Shown here: positions 28,875 through 40,528 of the stretch, one piece after another
Position numbering within the stretch: the stretch's first letter is position 1
How the letters are laid out: each line of letters opens with the position of its first letter
Assembly: GCA_018398585.1 (NCBI GenBank)
Contig: JAGTTD010000007.1
Location: 31,834,911-31,898,910, forward strand
Direction: 5' to 3'
DNA length: 64,000 bases
Origin: Simmondsia chinensis
Taxonomy: Eukaryota; Streptophyta; Magnoliopsida; Caryophyllales; Simmondsiaceae
The notes under the pieces: generated by a model
What the model was told of the DNA's origin: nothing
Seen by the model: only the letters and a program-made list of their open reading frames with translations
Database searches by the model: none
Program-made: the position numbers and the translations under genes

Positions 28875-29876
28875 TCAAAATGTAACATCCACTCCGAAAT
28901 GACACCCAACCACCGAAGCGTGATACAAACCAAAAATACGGTGACGAAGCAAAGGAACAGACCCCACAACTAACCGGCCATAGCGGCGCAACTCGTCATT
29001 TTTCCAGGCAAAGGAGGGATGCTTGGCTGGATCCAATTGTAATTCATGAATAAGCTTTTGCAGGGAAGGGTCTTGGGTCCAAGAAGTACGGATTTCATCC
29101 AATAATGGAGATTGGATGTTGGTAAGTAGTGTTTGGAGCTCAATGTCGGAAGTGGGTAGGCGAGAGAGTGCATCAGTGGCCTTGTTCTCACAGCCCTTTT
29201 TGTACTCAATGGTGTAAGAAAAACCCAAAAGCTTGGACAACCAAGCCCATTGCAACGGAGTATTCACCTTTTGATCAAGTAAAAACTTGAGGCTTTGTTG
29301 ATCAATCCGAAGTATAAAATGACGATTGGAGAGGTAGTGCTCCCATTTCCGAACAGCCATGACTACCACCAGTAATTCACGTTCATACACCAATAATCCG
29401 AGATGAGTTGGAGCGAGGGCCTTGCTTAAGTAAGCAATGGGATGATTGTCTTGCATCAAGACAACCCCGAGGCCGACACCAGAGGCGTCTGTTTCGACAA
29501 CAAAAGGCCGTGTGAAGTCGGGTAAAGCCAAAACAGGTGCATTTATAAGAGCTTGCTTAAGAATGTTGAAAGCGGTCTCGGCTTCAGCATGCCAACCGAA
29601 AGAATCCTTCTTTAGGAGATCGGTAAGGGGCTTACTAATCTTCCCACAATCACGGATGAATCATCGGTAATACCCTGCCAAACCGAGAAAACCCCGTAAT
29701 TGCTTGATGGTGGAGGGAACCGGCCAATCACTAACAGCCTCTATCTTTGTGGTATCCATAAAAACCCCACAAGCGGAGATACGGTGGCCTAAGTAATCAA
29801 TTTCCTCAAGAAGAAAACCACATTTAGACCCTTTGGCAAATAATTGGTTAGCTTGCATAACCTCAAAGACCAACAA
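28875..29876 (-). pseudogene. Chromovirus RT C-terminal part and RNase H
   Basis: Minus strand. The RT connection text CGFLLEEIDYLGHRIS near 29800 and STIKQLRGFLGLAGYYR near 29670 are followed by a stop. RNase H opens FVVETDASGVGLGVVLMQDN near 29500 and continues through LSKLLGFSYTIEYKKGCENK. The upstream RT active-site block FFDDILIY is readable near 29910 in another frame. Confidence 0.9.
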
Positions 29877-30206
29877 AGGTGATACAAATGGGAAGACACA
29901 TCCAAACTGTAAATTAAAATGTCGTCAAAGAAAACAAGTACGGACTTGCGTGAAAGGGGTGAAATACCGAGTTCATGAGGCTCTGAAAGGTGGCCGAAGC
30001 ATTAATGAGACCGAATGGCATCACTCGGAATTCATAATGGCCCTGACGAGTACGGAACGCTATCTTGTAAACATCGGCCTCACAAACTCAGACTTGATGA
30101 TACCCACTACGGAGATCCAGCTTCGAGAACACAACCGACCCATATAACTCATCAAGCAATTCTTCTACTATCGGGACCGGAAACTTGTCTTTAATACTAC
30201 AACGGT

Positions 30207-31571
30207 TTAACTCTCGATAGTCCACACACATACGCCACGTTCCATCTTTTTCTTCACCAAAATCACAGGTGATGCAAAAGGACTGTTGCTATGTCTAATA
30301 ATACCGGTTTCCAACATTTCATGGATCATTGTCTCAATTGCGTCCTTTTGCACTAACGGATATCGATAAGGGCGAATATTAACCGGGGTGGCATCCAATT
30401 TAAGCAAGATGCGGTGATCAAAGTGAGGTCGAGGCGGGGGAAGCCCACATGGTTCATCAAATATCGAGGAAAATTTGAGTAATAAAGCATTAAGCTCGAA
30501 CCAATGACAGTCGGTAACCATACCCGCAGCAGGGTGCGAAGCTTCAATGGCCAAAAGTTGTACATATACTGAAGGAACAAGTATGCCGTGAATGGAAGAA
30601 CATAAAATTTCAAGCTTATGTAAACTTCGCTTACCGGCATGACGAATGGTAGTCAAGTGGCCACAGAGCACGCACGAAGTTCCCAGGTAGGTAAAAGACA
30701 TTTGGAGTTTCTCGAAATCCCAAAGAATTAGACCGAGAGGAGCAAGCCGCTGAATCCCGAGAACCATGTCGCAACCACCTAAATCGATGAGAAGAACATC
30801 ACAAGCGAAGTATATACACTGAGCCTGCCATTGGAAATCACGACATAAGTCACGGCATTGGATCTGATTCCCATCTGTCACAGTTACCGAAATAGGGGAT
30901 AATGGGATAGCAACACATCCGAGCCAACGAGCTTTTTCCCGATCAAGAAAGTTATGAGTACTACCACTGTCGATAAGAATGTGAAGTGGCTTGCAGTTAT
31001 GAAAACCAGTAATGCGCATAGTACTATAGGATGATATCCCAGCTAAGGCATTACAGGAAATGTGTTGGGCGTCCCCGAAAATAGTGTCCGTGGAATCAAA
31101 AAGGAAGTCTTCAACTACTTCCTCAGTAGTGTCAGCCATGTCCCCAAAGAACAACCGTAACTGAGGATTTTTAACCTTACACACTTTCATATGTCTCGGA
31201 ACAAACGGTTCACTACAAAAGAAACAGAGACCTCTCTCCCGCCAGTCCTCTATTTCGGCAGCGAAAATTGTACGCCCCTCACATTTGAGACTACAAGAAC
31301 CGTATCCCGATTCGAAAGGGGAACGCACGACAAAGCCCGATGATGGAGCCAAAGATGGAATTGACACACATGAATTAGGTTGTTTAGAGGACGTAGTAAA
31401 CGATGATCTTTGATCGGTCAATAAATTATCCTCTTGCAAACGGGACAAACACATATCCTGATGTATAGTAAGTGGTTGTAGCATCAAAACAGGATATCTA
31501 ATCGTATCTTTAAGGCCCGTGACAAAACAAGATACCAAGTATTCTTCCGAAAGGTTTAAACGTGGGACCAA
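30207..31571 (-). pseudogene. Chromovirus gag C terminus, protease and RT N terminus
   Basis: A 454-residue open frame on the minus strand. It holds the gag end (LVSCFVTGLKDTIRYPVLML), a zinc-binding CFFCSEPFVPRHMKVC near 31220, the aspartic protease active site LIDSGSTHNFLD near 30970, and the RT N terminus ([30 protein letters not shown] near 30260). The frame breaks at 30207 inside RT. The protease D-S-G triad is intact. Confidence 0.9.
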
Positions 31572-31580
31572 TCGTTCAAA

Positions 31581-32102
31581 CTAAGCCTGATATGTCGATA
31601 CACTACCAATTTGACGTAATTTCATTAAGTCGGCCATCGGATCCTCATAACTATGGCCAAAACGCTCAATTAACCGTGCAAAATATTCTGGCCACAAAAC
31701 TTCGATTATAGGTCGAATTGAAGTTATCACAAAGGCACGATGCCACTCGAGAGCATCATCGTCAAGATGCATAGAAGCAAGTTTAACTTGCTCCGAAGTA
31801 GGGGTATTGGCAATTTCAAAGAATTGTTGAACTTTCCATACCCAATTCTTGATGGCCACGCCACCGGAGAAACGGGGAAAGTCAATTTTGGACAAGCGAG
31901 TATGAAATTGATAGGGAGAAGTGGCGGATGATTCAATACCAAAGACCGGAACCGAGGTGGTTACCGGTGGAGGCAGCGACAGCGACGCTGATGGCCGAAC
32001 AAGAAGCCCGGTGCCTTGATGCTGGTTTTGCTGCAACTCACAAAGAATCTCCATCATCTTGCTCTGTTCTTGCTTAACCGAGGCCATATCTAACATAACC
32101 AT
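31581..32102 (-). pseudogene. Chromovirus gag N-terminal part
   Basis: Minus-strand open frame of 173 residues with the gypsy gag capsid text (KIDFPRFSGGVAIKNWVWKV; ASMHLDDDALEWHRAF). A TAA stop at 31581 separates it from the rest of gag. The start codon near 32102 lies about 150 bp inside the 5' LTR, as expected. Confidence 0.88.
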
Positions 32103-32253
32103 CTAAAATCTTGCATCCATTTCATTGAGTCGTCCGCCAATTCGGCTCTCGGTGTCGTCCAATCGAGACTCCAGACGTCGCAATTCAAAGGTGCTTTGAG
32201 TACCTTCCACCATTGATCACAAACGCAACACTTAACCTGGCTCTGATGCCAAA

Positions 32254-32502
32254 TGTTACAACCAATTGTGGTTGTAACCAAGAATTAGGGTTAGGTTTTT
32301 AATAGAATAGAGAAATAAAGTGAGATGAGAGAAAGAATCAGAGAAGAGAGAGAGAGAAAGAGATGAGATGGGAAGTACTTTTTTCACTAACCTTCAACTG
32401 AATACAATCCCTTCTATTTATACTACTAGATTTACTACTGAATTTTATTACATGAATGAAATTCTGTACTAACAATTGACTAACGTATTATTATACGCAT
32501 CA
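32254..32502 (-). repeat. Chromovirus 5' LTR
   Basis: A 249-bp LTR with TG at 32254 and CA at 32501-32502 on the plus strand, next to the primer-binding site. It aligns with 27432-27684 with scattered differences. Confidence 0.9.
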
Positions 32503-33400
32503 GCAGCACAGTACAAATAATACACAATTGGGTAGCTAATAGTACAACTGGGTAGGGGTAAAATGGACAATACCCATTAAGCTAATTTTGAATTCTAACC
32601 CATACAACAAACACAACATTTTGCTCATTTTAGTAAACCAAGTGATGCGTTTTGATTAACTTGTAATAAGCCTAATAATAGCTAGTCTCATTTAACTCAA
32701 TTTAACTAATATGATCATTGTTAGGCATGATTTAGATCATATACTTACCAACTAAGATCTTACAAACTTAATCCAGTTGACCCAATATCTATGTGAATAG
32801 GGCGTTACATGATTAAACCCAACTCAAACCTTCTTAACTATGCTAACTAAATCTCAAAACAAACAAACAAATTAACCAAAAATTCGACACGTAATAATCC
32901 TATCGGACCAGAACTCAATCTATGGTAACCTAAAACTTAAGATGATTCAAACCCTAACCAAAACCAAACCATAGTTAATCCAAAACACAAAATAACCCAA
33001 CTTTATTGACCTAAACCCAAAAATGATCAAATTGTTATGGAATTACAACTCCAAGCTCTCATTGCCTTGATTATCTAAGTACAAAATTTCAATTCCATAT
33101 TAATTCCAATTATGTCAAAACTAGGATTAAAATTACAACTTCAAAATCGAATTTCAATTTCAAATGCCAAAAAGAGCCTATAAACTCTTAAAAATGGTTT
33201 CCACCTCATACTAAATGCTTTGTGAGATCCAAATCCATTAATAAACTACTTGAACATACATTCAAAATGAAGCAAGAAGGGATTATCATCACATTACATC
33301 AACTAAGTGTTCAACAAAATCACCCAACCATTTTGCCTCATACATCCAAGTACTATTGAATACTAATATTACCCAGAAATGAGAAAATCAACAAACATAG
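32503..33400. other. AT-rich intergenic stretch, nothing recognised
   Basis: About 0.9 kb between the chromovirus and the dUTPase stop codon. Rich in AACCCAAA/CCTAACC-like words, with no open frame, tRNA or clear transposon ends. It should include the dUTPase 3' UTR at its right side. Confidence 0.5.
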
Positions 33401-33406
33401 AAAGTT

Positions 33407-34847
33407 TCACACACCAGTAGAGCCAAACCCACCAGCACCCCTAGCAGTAGAGTCCAAATCTTCAACCTCCACAACATCTGGTGTCATTATCTTCTCAATT
33501 ATCAACTGGGCAATCCTATCTCCTTCCTTTACTTCAAATTCAATATCTGAGTGATTGAACAGGATTACCCCTACTGGCCCTCTGTAATCTGCATCAATTA
33601 CACCTGCACCCACATCGATTGAATGCTTCCATGCCAGTCCCGATCTTGGCGCTGCGATTCAATCAGCAATTCTAGTCAAAATCATAACAAAGATTCAAAT
33701 GATCAAATTTAAATGGAATTTATGAGGCATCTCCCCTTCCCAAGGCATTACCATTATAAAAACAATAGTTTATTTTAACAATTATAAACATATAATCTAT
33801 ATATTACCAATATCCATTATAACATGTGTTATTAACATGTTTACAAGTTCATAAACTAGTATTTAATCAAAAAAAGCCCCATATATAATTACATGAATAA
33901 TTTACAGCACAAATACAATATGGCACATTTGTGCATTCTAGTTGTAAGTTTACCAATACGAGCATAGGCGCCTTCTGGAATTGCGATGCTCAGATCCGTC
34001 GCTACTAACGTTTTCCCCCTTGCTGGAACCTTGGTGTCAATCGCACTGAAGTTCCACAAATCAACAAGCAAAATCAGAAAAACCCATAGAAACGAATGGA
34101 TCTGATGGACGCCAACCGTAACGCAATAAATAAAGTTCTCCTTTGCTCATCTGATTATCTCAAACTCTCTCTTTGGAATCTCCATAGTGTTGATGACATG
34201 AAAAACTAAACGACACTAGTAGCCCTCTTAGTCAATTCTGTCAAAGAACCAACTCACCCAAAACCTTAAGCTAATGGGTAATTGCCCAAGATTGATTTTA
34301 TACTCTAAAATGGTCCCTCGTGCAAATGCCTAATGGATTTTAAAACATAAATAATATACAAGTTCACCTCATACCTTGTGCTTATATTGTTTTAATATTG
34401 AAAGTGAGGGCTGTTGGGATTTGAACTCATGACCTTTTGATCAACAAGACTTTAATACCTTGTCAAAAAACCAAATATCCCAAAAGTTTAAACTGATGGT
34501 GAAGGCACAAGATTAGATTATACTCTAACAAATGCTGCAGTTTTGAAGTGCAATCTACGAGGTATTTCATAAACTTTATCTTTATATTTTACCTATATTC
34601 TCCTACACGATAAAACTATGAAAATCCAAGCGAAAGGAGAGAAATTTAGGGTTTACCTGGAGAGATCATACCCAGCAGAGAGAGGAGAACCTCTAGAAGG
34701 GATAACAGCCTTGTCAGAGAGCTTCTTGACCTTAAGAAAGCACAAAGAGTCCAATCCGACGCCGTTTTGGGCTTCTTGAACCTTCTGGATCTTCGGCGAA
34801 GGCTCCTTCACTTCAGGGCTCTGATTTTGGTGTTCCGATTGGGCCAT
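33407..34847 (-). CDS. DUT1: dUTP pyrophosphatase (dUTPase), complete three-exon gene
   Basis: Hydrolyses dUTP to dUMP and pyrophosphate, keeping uracil out of DNA and feeding dTMP synthesis; acts as a trimer. Minus-strand exons are 34847-34657, 34045-33954 and 33651-33407, with GT-AG introns and consistent phases; 528 nt, 175 residues. All five family motifs are visible: motif 1 SAGYDLSSA (from residue 57, across the exon 1/2 joint), motif 2 PRSGLAW (96-102), motif 3 GVIDADYRG with expected catalytic Asp114, motif 4 GDRIAQLI, and the C-terminal lid motif 5 [10 protein letters not shown] (165-174). The chosen start gives [10 protein letters not shown], matching the short poorly conserved N terminus of plant dUTPases. 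A CT-rich leader precedes it (34848-34950). Intron 1 holds SINE-like repeats. The open frame continues upstream to an ATG at 35045, discussed in the findings. Confidence 0.96.
34235..34535 (-). repeat. tRNA-like SINE-type repeats in dUTPase intron 1
   Basis: Two related pieces lie close together. One at 34240-34310 contains GTCAAAGAACCAACTCACCC. The other, at 34418-34530, contains GGATTTGAACTCATGACC (a B-box-like element on the minus strand) and TTGTCAAAAAACCAAATATC. Both resemble the repeat at 2385-2500. They probably represent two insertions or one disrupted copy of the same family. Confidence 0.5.
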
Positions 34848-35116
34848 TTTCAGACTGTGACGGAGAGAGAGAGAAAGTGAAGGAGAGTGAATTCGAAAAT
34901 TAGGGTTTATGGAGGATGAAGAAAGAGAGAGTTGGAGATTAAATAGAGGGGTTGATGGGCGCCAAATTTCCCGCCATTTTGCACTGCTAACAAGAGGATG
35001 TTCATGGGAAGTGGAAAGGGCAAGGTACGCACTACAAGCACCCATAGGGTTGAACCTTCAAGTATGAGTGAGTGGCTAGTTTTAGAGGCAAAAGCTTTTG
35101 TTGTACACGCGAACAC

Positions 35117-35305
35117 TGTGTCCCATTAAAACTTTAAAATTAAGCGTATTTGGGTGATAATAGTATCAAAATTGGTGACCTTCCGAAAAATTATTGTGTT
35201 GCACCCCTCCAATTGGGGGTTTCTTGGAAACAGGATAGCTGCGTACATCCACCCCTTCCTCGATCTTGCTTAGGCGGGAGCCCTTTGAGCATTAAAAATG
35301 TTGCA
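35117..35305 (+). mobile_element. 5S-rRNA-headed SINE with RTE tail, copy 2
   Basis: From about 35120 the sequence follows the second two thirds of 5S rRNA (GTCCCATTAAAACTTTAAAA, TTAAGCGTATTTGGGTGATA, TTGGTGACCTTCCG, GTGTTGCACCCCT). The same head-to-tail joint as copy 1 comes next (AATTGGGGGTTTCTTGGAAA), then the RTE tail with an internal deletion of about 40 bp and GGCGGGAGCCCTTTGAGCAT. It is more diverged and 5'-shortened. I found no secure target duplication. Confidence 0.8.
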
Positions 35306-35452
35306 CACATTTTGTCATATCTAAATTAAAGCCAAATATATGGTTTTTATGTTTTATTAGATTATGTCATGTTAGTGTATATTTGCTAAAACAAACTTAA
35401 TATAGCAAAATACATTATGTATTTGTTTTTAATAAATGTACATGACTCTTAA

Positions 35453-35525
35453 TGTTAGAGTATATGTTTATATACCCATATAAATAGGCCCATTGGGCTC
35501 AAAGCCTGGTATTATGTTTATGTTG
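35453..35525 (+). repeat. Copia LTR 5' fragment
   Basis: Begins TGTTAGAGTATATGTTTATA and continues with AGGCCCATTGGGCTCAAAGC. This matches the start of the LTR at 48856. Only the first 70 or so bases are present, so it is a truncated remnant of that family. Confidence 0.7.
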
Positions 35526-36006
35526 GATATTTAAATAAGAAAATAATTTTAATTGCGTTTTAAAGTGTATATATAGTTTTGATGGTGTTATTTATGTCAT
35601 TAAAATTATTGGCAGTTTCTACTCGATACAAATAATTATAGCATTTTCTTCAAAGTATTGATATATCCGAGTTTATTTGAAATTTGAATTCAAGATTCAG
35701 AAATATAATAAATATATTCTTTATGTGCCAATATTGATTGGCCAATTTAAAGTCATGCGTTACAAGCATTAAATGACAACTTGGCAATGGAAACAATAGC
35801 CACGGAAGCTTTGAGATATTTTGGATATAAGATGTTTGCAAGTTAAGCTTGACAATGTATGAAAAAAGCTTACAGAAAGCCTCCTTTCTTATTTTTAAAA
35901 GGAAAATCGTGACATTCTTTTCCAATATTATTATTGGAATTTTTTTTTTTTTTTTAACTTTGGCTAAATAAGGTGTTACGGAGGCTTTACTTTTCAAGGT
36001 TGTGCA
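35526..36006. other. AT-rich spacer, no gene
   Basis: About 480 bp upstream of the copia 5' LTR. A T16 run lies near 35941-35956. No domain or repeat end was recognised. Confidence 0.5.
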
Positions 36007-36277
36007 TGTTGTTGTATTTTCAAATAATGTGATAAAAATTGTGAACAAAGTGTTTAAAATTGGTCTTAAAGTTTGTTTGATATGTTTTGAGGTGCGTTGG
36101 GATGTGTGTCGACACACATGGCTGATGTGACGATACACATTCTTACAGGACAGGGATGCAGAGGTGTGTGTCGACACACAGGGACAATTTTTTACCAGTT
36201 TTAGCACGTTAATTTCCGGCCTTCGCGCCCTTTCTTTGAGGTATGTTTTGGGACGTCTTTTTACACTAATTCTCATA

Positions 36278-36318
<41 letters not shown>

Positions 36319-36574
36319 TCCCTTCATGTGTTTGATTAAAGATGGACCAAATGATTTGAAAGAACTTGTTTATTGTTCTTGAAAACATCATTCTCATACA
36401 TCTCTTCTATATCTCCCTTTACATACACTCACTCTATTTTACATTAGGTTATTATTGTATCTCCGAGGCTATTTCATACGCTAAAATAAGTCTTAAGGAA
36501 AGTGACATCACGCCTCGAAACCTGTAGATCGATTTGTTACCCGTTTCTTGTGAATTTCAAAAATTGCACCAACA
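36007..36574 (+). repeat. Copia 5' LTR
   Basis: A 568-bp LTR. It holds two full copies of the palindrome GTGTGTCGACACAC (near 36104 and 36165), a decayed third between them, and an (AT)n run at 36275-36312. The 3' LTR is 85 bp longer because it carries extra palindrome units and a (CA)n tract in place of (AT)n. Confidence 0.93.
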
Positions 36575-36615
36575 ATCTTAAGACTTATCTTCTTGTTTTG
36601 TGATCTTGGTTTGAT

Positions 36616-37430
36616 ATGGCTTCGTCGCTGAGGGAGATGACAGTGAATTTTGTGAAGTTGGACCGTTTTGATCACGATAATTTCTGCCGTTGGCAGAGAA
36701 AAATGCACTTTTCTGATCACTACCCTGAATGTGGTGTATGTCCTGAATACACCATTCCCTGCCCCCGCTACTGAGGAGGAGGAGACGCTGGCCGAGCAAC
36801 GAGCCCGGTTGAAATGGGAGAATGATGATTATATATGCAGAGGGCACATACTCAACGGAATGACGGACGCCCTCTTTGACATCTACTCCAACATGTCTAC
36901 TGCAAAGGAATTGTGGAACACTCTAGAGGCACCGTACATGGCAAAAAAATGCCACAAGTAAGAAATTTTTAGTTAATCAGTTTAATAATTATAAAATGGT
37001 GGATGATCGTTTGGTCATGAAGTAATTCCATGAAGTTGAACGAATCTTAAACAATTTTAAGCAACATAAGATGAAGATGGATAACACCATCATCGTTTCA
37101 TCTTTGATTGACAAACTTCCCTCCTCTTGGAGAGATATTAAAAAGTCTCTCAAACACAATAAGGAAGATATATCAATCAAAGAATTGGCTAATCATTTGA
37201 GAATTGAGGAAGGTTACAGGTTACAAGATAGCAAGGACCACCCCGATGACGTTGGAAAAATTAACATTACAGAAGAAGGCCAAACAAGCAAAGGAACCAA
37301 ATGAACCGGGCACTTCCATAAAAATCGAAACGAGAAGAAGACCAAGTTGGTCTATTGGGAGTGTCACAAGCCGGGTCACCTAAGGAGGGACTGCATCCGT
37401 CTTAAGAACACTAAGGGGGAAGGGGCATGA
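36616..37430 (+). pseudogene. Copia gag
   Basis: Starts MASSLREMTVNFVKLDRFDH and is broken by frameshifts near 36700 and a stop near 36960. Gag text AKELWNTLEAPYMAKKC and later IIVSSLIDKLPSSWRDIKKS follow in further frames. The nucleic-acid-binding zinc knuckle near 37350-37400 reads YWECHKPGHLRRDC, with its first cysteine changed to tyrosine. Confidence 0.88.
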
Positions 37431-37479
37431 TCATCACAACAAAAATTTGAACGATAAGTTCGTGGCGATAATATCGGAG

Positions 37480-37898
37480 ATCAATCTAGTCGAGAGCGAT
37501 GTCTCTTGGCGGGTTGACTAGGGGCCACAAAACATGTGTACAAAGACAAAGGTTTCTTTAGGGACTTGGAACCCGTGAACAACGGAATTGTGTTGTTCAT
37601 GGGTAATGGAGCGAGTATACCGGTTGTGGGTAAGGAAAAATTCGATCTACTTTTCACTCCTGGAAAAACCATTACCCTAACCGATGTGTACTACGCCCCA
37701 GATGTAAAGAAGAACCTTGTGTCTGGTGGCCTACTGAATAGGTTCGGGTTCAAGTTGGTCTTCGAGACCGACAAAGTTGTATTGTCAAAAGGGGGCGTCT
37801 TTGTTGGAAAAGGGTACCTGTGTAATTGTATGTTCAAACTGAATATTGATAATAAGATTAAAAGTTCTGTTTATGTGCTTGATTCTATTTACTTATAG
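37480..37898 (+). pseudogene. Copia protease
   Basis: The active-site triad D-S-G is interrupted: GAC TAG GGG at 37516-37524 puts a stop where serine is expected, followed by GATKHVYKDKGFF. The downstream protease and spacer text (GKEKFDLLFTPGKTITLTDV; KKNLVSGGLLNRFGFKLVFE) is open to a stop at 37898. Confidence 0.88.
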
Positions 37899-37899
37899 C

Positions 37900-38992
37900 A
37901 TCATAGGTTATGACATGTGAATTATCGTAAAATGCATGAAATGGCTAGTTCGATGTTGATACCACATGTTGATAAAGTAGATGATAGTGCAAAACGTGTA
38001 TGCTAACGAAAATAACAAAACTACCATTTCCGTCAGTACAAAGAGAAACGAATTTGCATGACTTGATATATAGCGATTTATGTAACTTCAAAAGAACTCC
38101 CACCATAGGAGGAAAACAATACTTTATCACGTTCATTGATGATTCTTCAAGATATTGTTATGTGTATCTAATTGTTCATAAAGATGAATCGCTAGAAAGA
38201 TTTAAAGCATATAAGGCCGAAACAGAACTACACTATGAAACCTTCCTCAAACGACTTAGATCGAACCGTGGTGGTGAATACTACGACCATAAGTATTTTG
38301 AATCCACCGGTATCGTGCATGAGGTCACCGCACCTTATACGCCACAACAGAATGGCGTGGCTAAGAGGAAAAGCCGAACTCTAACTAAAATGGTTAATTC
38401 CATGTTGTCATACTCCGGTCTCAGAGATGGTTTTTGGGGTGAGGCTATGTTAACAGCCTGTCACATATTAAATCGTGTTCCAAGCAAGAAAAGCAAAATA
38501 TCCCCATATGAACATTGGAACGGTAGACCTCCTGTGTTAAGTTATCTTAAAGTGTGGGGGTGTAGGGCTGTTGGTAGAGTTCCTAGACCTAAACGTAAAA
38601 AGTTAGGTGAAAAAGGCATCGATAGCATATTCGTAGGATATGCGCCACATAGTATGGCATATCGTTTCTATGTAATTGAACCAAATGATTATACCAGTGT
38701 TAATACGATAATAGAATCGAGAGATGCCATCTTTGATAATAATCGGTTTACCTCTATCCCGAGACCAAGGGACTATGTACCGGTTGATAACGACACACCA
38801 GTGTCATATGGTGATGATGATCACCATGAGAGGGAACATATCCCTGATATTACTCTAGAACTCCGAAGGAGTAAGAGAGTAAGGAAAGAGAAATCTTTTG
38901 GAACAGACTTCTACACCTTTTTGGTAGAAGGTTCAAGGAATGATGTGGACCCTGTGGTACCACGATTTATGTCATGGAGGCGGACCCCATGA
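37900..38992 (+). pseudogene. Copia integrase
   Basis: The zinc-binding N terminus is broken before 38000. The core then runs open for 330 residues with the first two acidic positions present (DLIYSDLCNF; ITFIDDSSRYCYVYL). The third catalytic residue, glutamate in NGVAERKNR-type text, is lysine here (PQQNGVAKRKSRTL), so the enzyme should be dead. The C-terminal region GCRAVGRVPRPKRKKLGEKG follows. Confidence 0.9.
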
Positions 38993-40090
38993 CGTTTGAT
39001 GAGGCAATGAGGTCTCATGATGCCTCCTTTTGGAGAGAAGTGATAAATGATAAGATGGATTCCATCATGGGCAATAATACCTGAATAATAGTGGATCTTC
39101 CACAAGGTAGTAGGCCGATCGAGTGTAAATGGATCTTCAAGAAGAAGATAAAAGTCGATGGAACTATAGACAAATTCAAAGCTCGATTGGCTGCTAAAGG
39201 GTTTACCCAAAAACATGGGTAAGACTGCTTTGACACCTATGCCCTGGTGGCTAGAATATCAACGATAAGAGTATTAATTGCTCTTGCCTCTACTATAAAC
39301 TCGTGATTCACCAAATGGATGTAAAACGGCATTCCTGAATGGTGAATTAGAAGAGGAAGTGTACATGAAACAACTGGAAGGTTTTGTTGTACCAGGCCAA
39401 GAGAGGAAGATATGTAAACTCATGCGCTCTCTGTATGGGATAAAGCAAGCCCCGAAACAGTGGCATCAAAAGTTTGATAGTGTTGTTTTGAAGAACGGAT
39501 TCGTGATAAACGAATCCGACAAGTGTGTCTATAGCAAGCTCGACAATGGCAAAGGTGTCATGATTTGTTTGTATGTCAATAACATACTTTTATTCGGTAC
39601 AGATTTGGAACAAGTAGAGAGAGCTAAAAGGTTTTTCTCTGAGAACTTTGCTATTAAATACATGGGTGAAGCTGAAGTAATCTTTGGTATAAGGATTGTA
39701 AGGGATGGAGATTCCATAACCTTGACACAGTCTCATTATGTAAAAAGTGTGTTGAAGAAATTCAGCAATGGTGCATGTGCACCGGTGTTCACATCGATGG
39801 ACCCTAGCATGAAGCTTGTACCAAATAGTGGCCCTCCTGTTTTACAGTTGGATTATGCCCGAGTCATTGGATGTCTTATGTACGCCATGACAAGCATGAG
39901 GCCTAATATTGCCTATGCTGTTGGAAGGCTAAGTAGATATACTAGCAATCTGAGTAAGGATCATTGCCATGCGATTTATAGAGTACTGAAGTACCTTAAG
40001 AGTACCATAAACTATGGTATTTCTTATGTAGGGTATCCCTCTATTTTAGAGGGATATTCTGATGCTAGTTGGACCTCCCATGGGGAGGAT
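38993..40090 (+). pseudogene. Copia reverse transcriptase
   Basis: The N-terminal RT text (CKWIFKKKIKVDGTIDKFKA) is cut by stops near 39083, 39222 and 39305. From 39359 the frame is open with LMRSLYGIKQAPKQWHQKFD. The catalytic YVDD motif reads LYVNNILLFG near 39570-39600, with both aspartates replaced by asparagines. The polymerase cannot be active. Confidence 0.92.
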
Positions 40091-40528
40091 CATGCTTCTA
40101 CGAGTGGATGGATTTTCTTACTCGATGGGGTTTCTTGAAGTTCCAAGAAACAAGCCTGTATTTCTGATTCTACGACGGCAGCTGAGTTTATAGCTCTTGC
40201 TTCTACAGCTAAAGAACCCGAATGGTTTAAGGCTCTATTGTATGAGGTTCCTTTGTGGCCTAAGCCGATCTGACCGATATCTATCCGTTGTGATAGTTAG
40301 GCTACGCTTTCTAAAGCGTATAGTGAGGTGTACAATGGAAAGTCTAGACACATTTGTGTGAGATATAGTATAGTGAGGCATCTTATTCGAGAAGGTGTCA
40401 TCACTGTGGATTTTGTAAGAACAAGTCAAAATCGAGCAGATTCATTCACGAAAGGCCTTGCTAGGGACTTGGTTCTGAAAACGTGCACAGGGATGGGGTT
40501 GAAACCTGTCGTTTTTAGTCACCCATGA
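40045..40528 (+). pseudogene. Copia RNase H
   Basis: Opens with EGYSDASWTS near 40050 and runs to a stop at 40136-40138, where a tryptophan codon appears to have become TGA. It continues as TTAAEFIALASTAKEPEW and, in a last open piece, GKSRHICVRYSIVRHLI and DFVRTSQNRADSFTKGL, the conserved end of copia RNase H. Confidence 0.88.

Larger units (their letters stand above)
27432..32502 (-). mobile_element. Ty3-gypsy chromovirus, both LTRs present, degraded
   Basis: A 5.07-kb element on the minus strand. LTRs of about 250 bp lie at 27432-27684 and 32254-32502, both with TG...CA ends. A tRNA-iMet-type primer-binding site (TGGCATCAGAGCC, minus strand) lies at 32239-32251, and a C6 run (polypurine tract on the minus strand) at 27688-27693. 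Coding order is gag, protease, RT, RNase H, integrase, chromodomain-like tail, as in chromoviruses. Stops and frameshifts break it into at least six pieces. Flanking pentamers (CCAAG and GCAGC) do not match, so a clean target duplication was not found. Confidence 0.92.
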
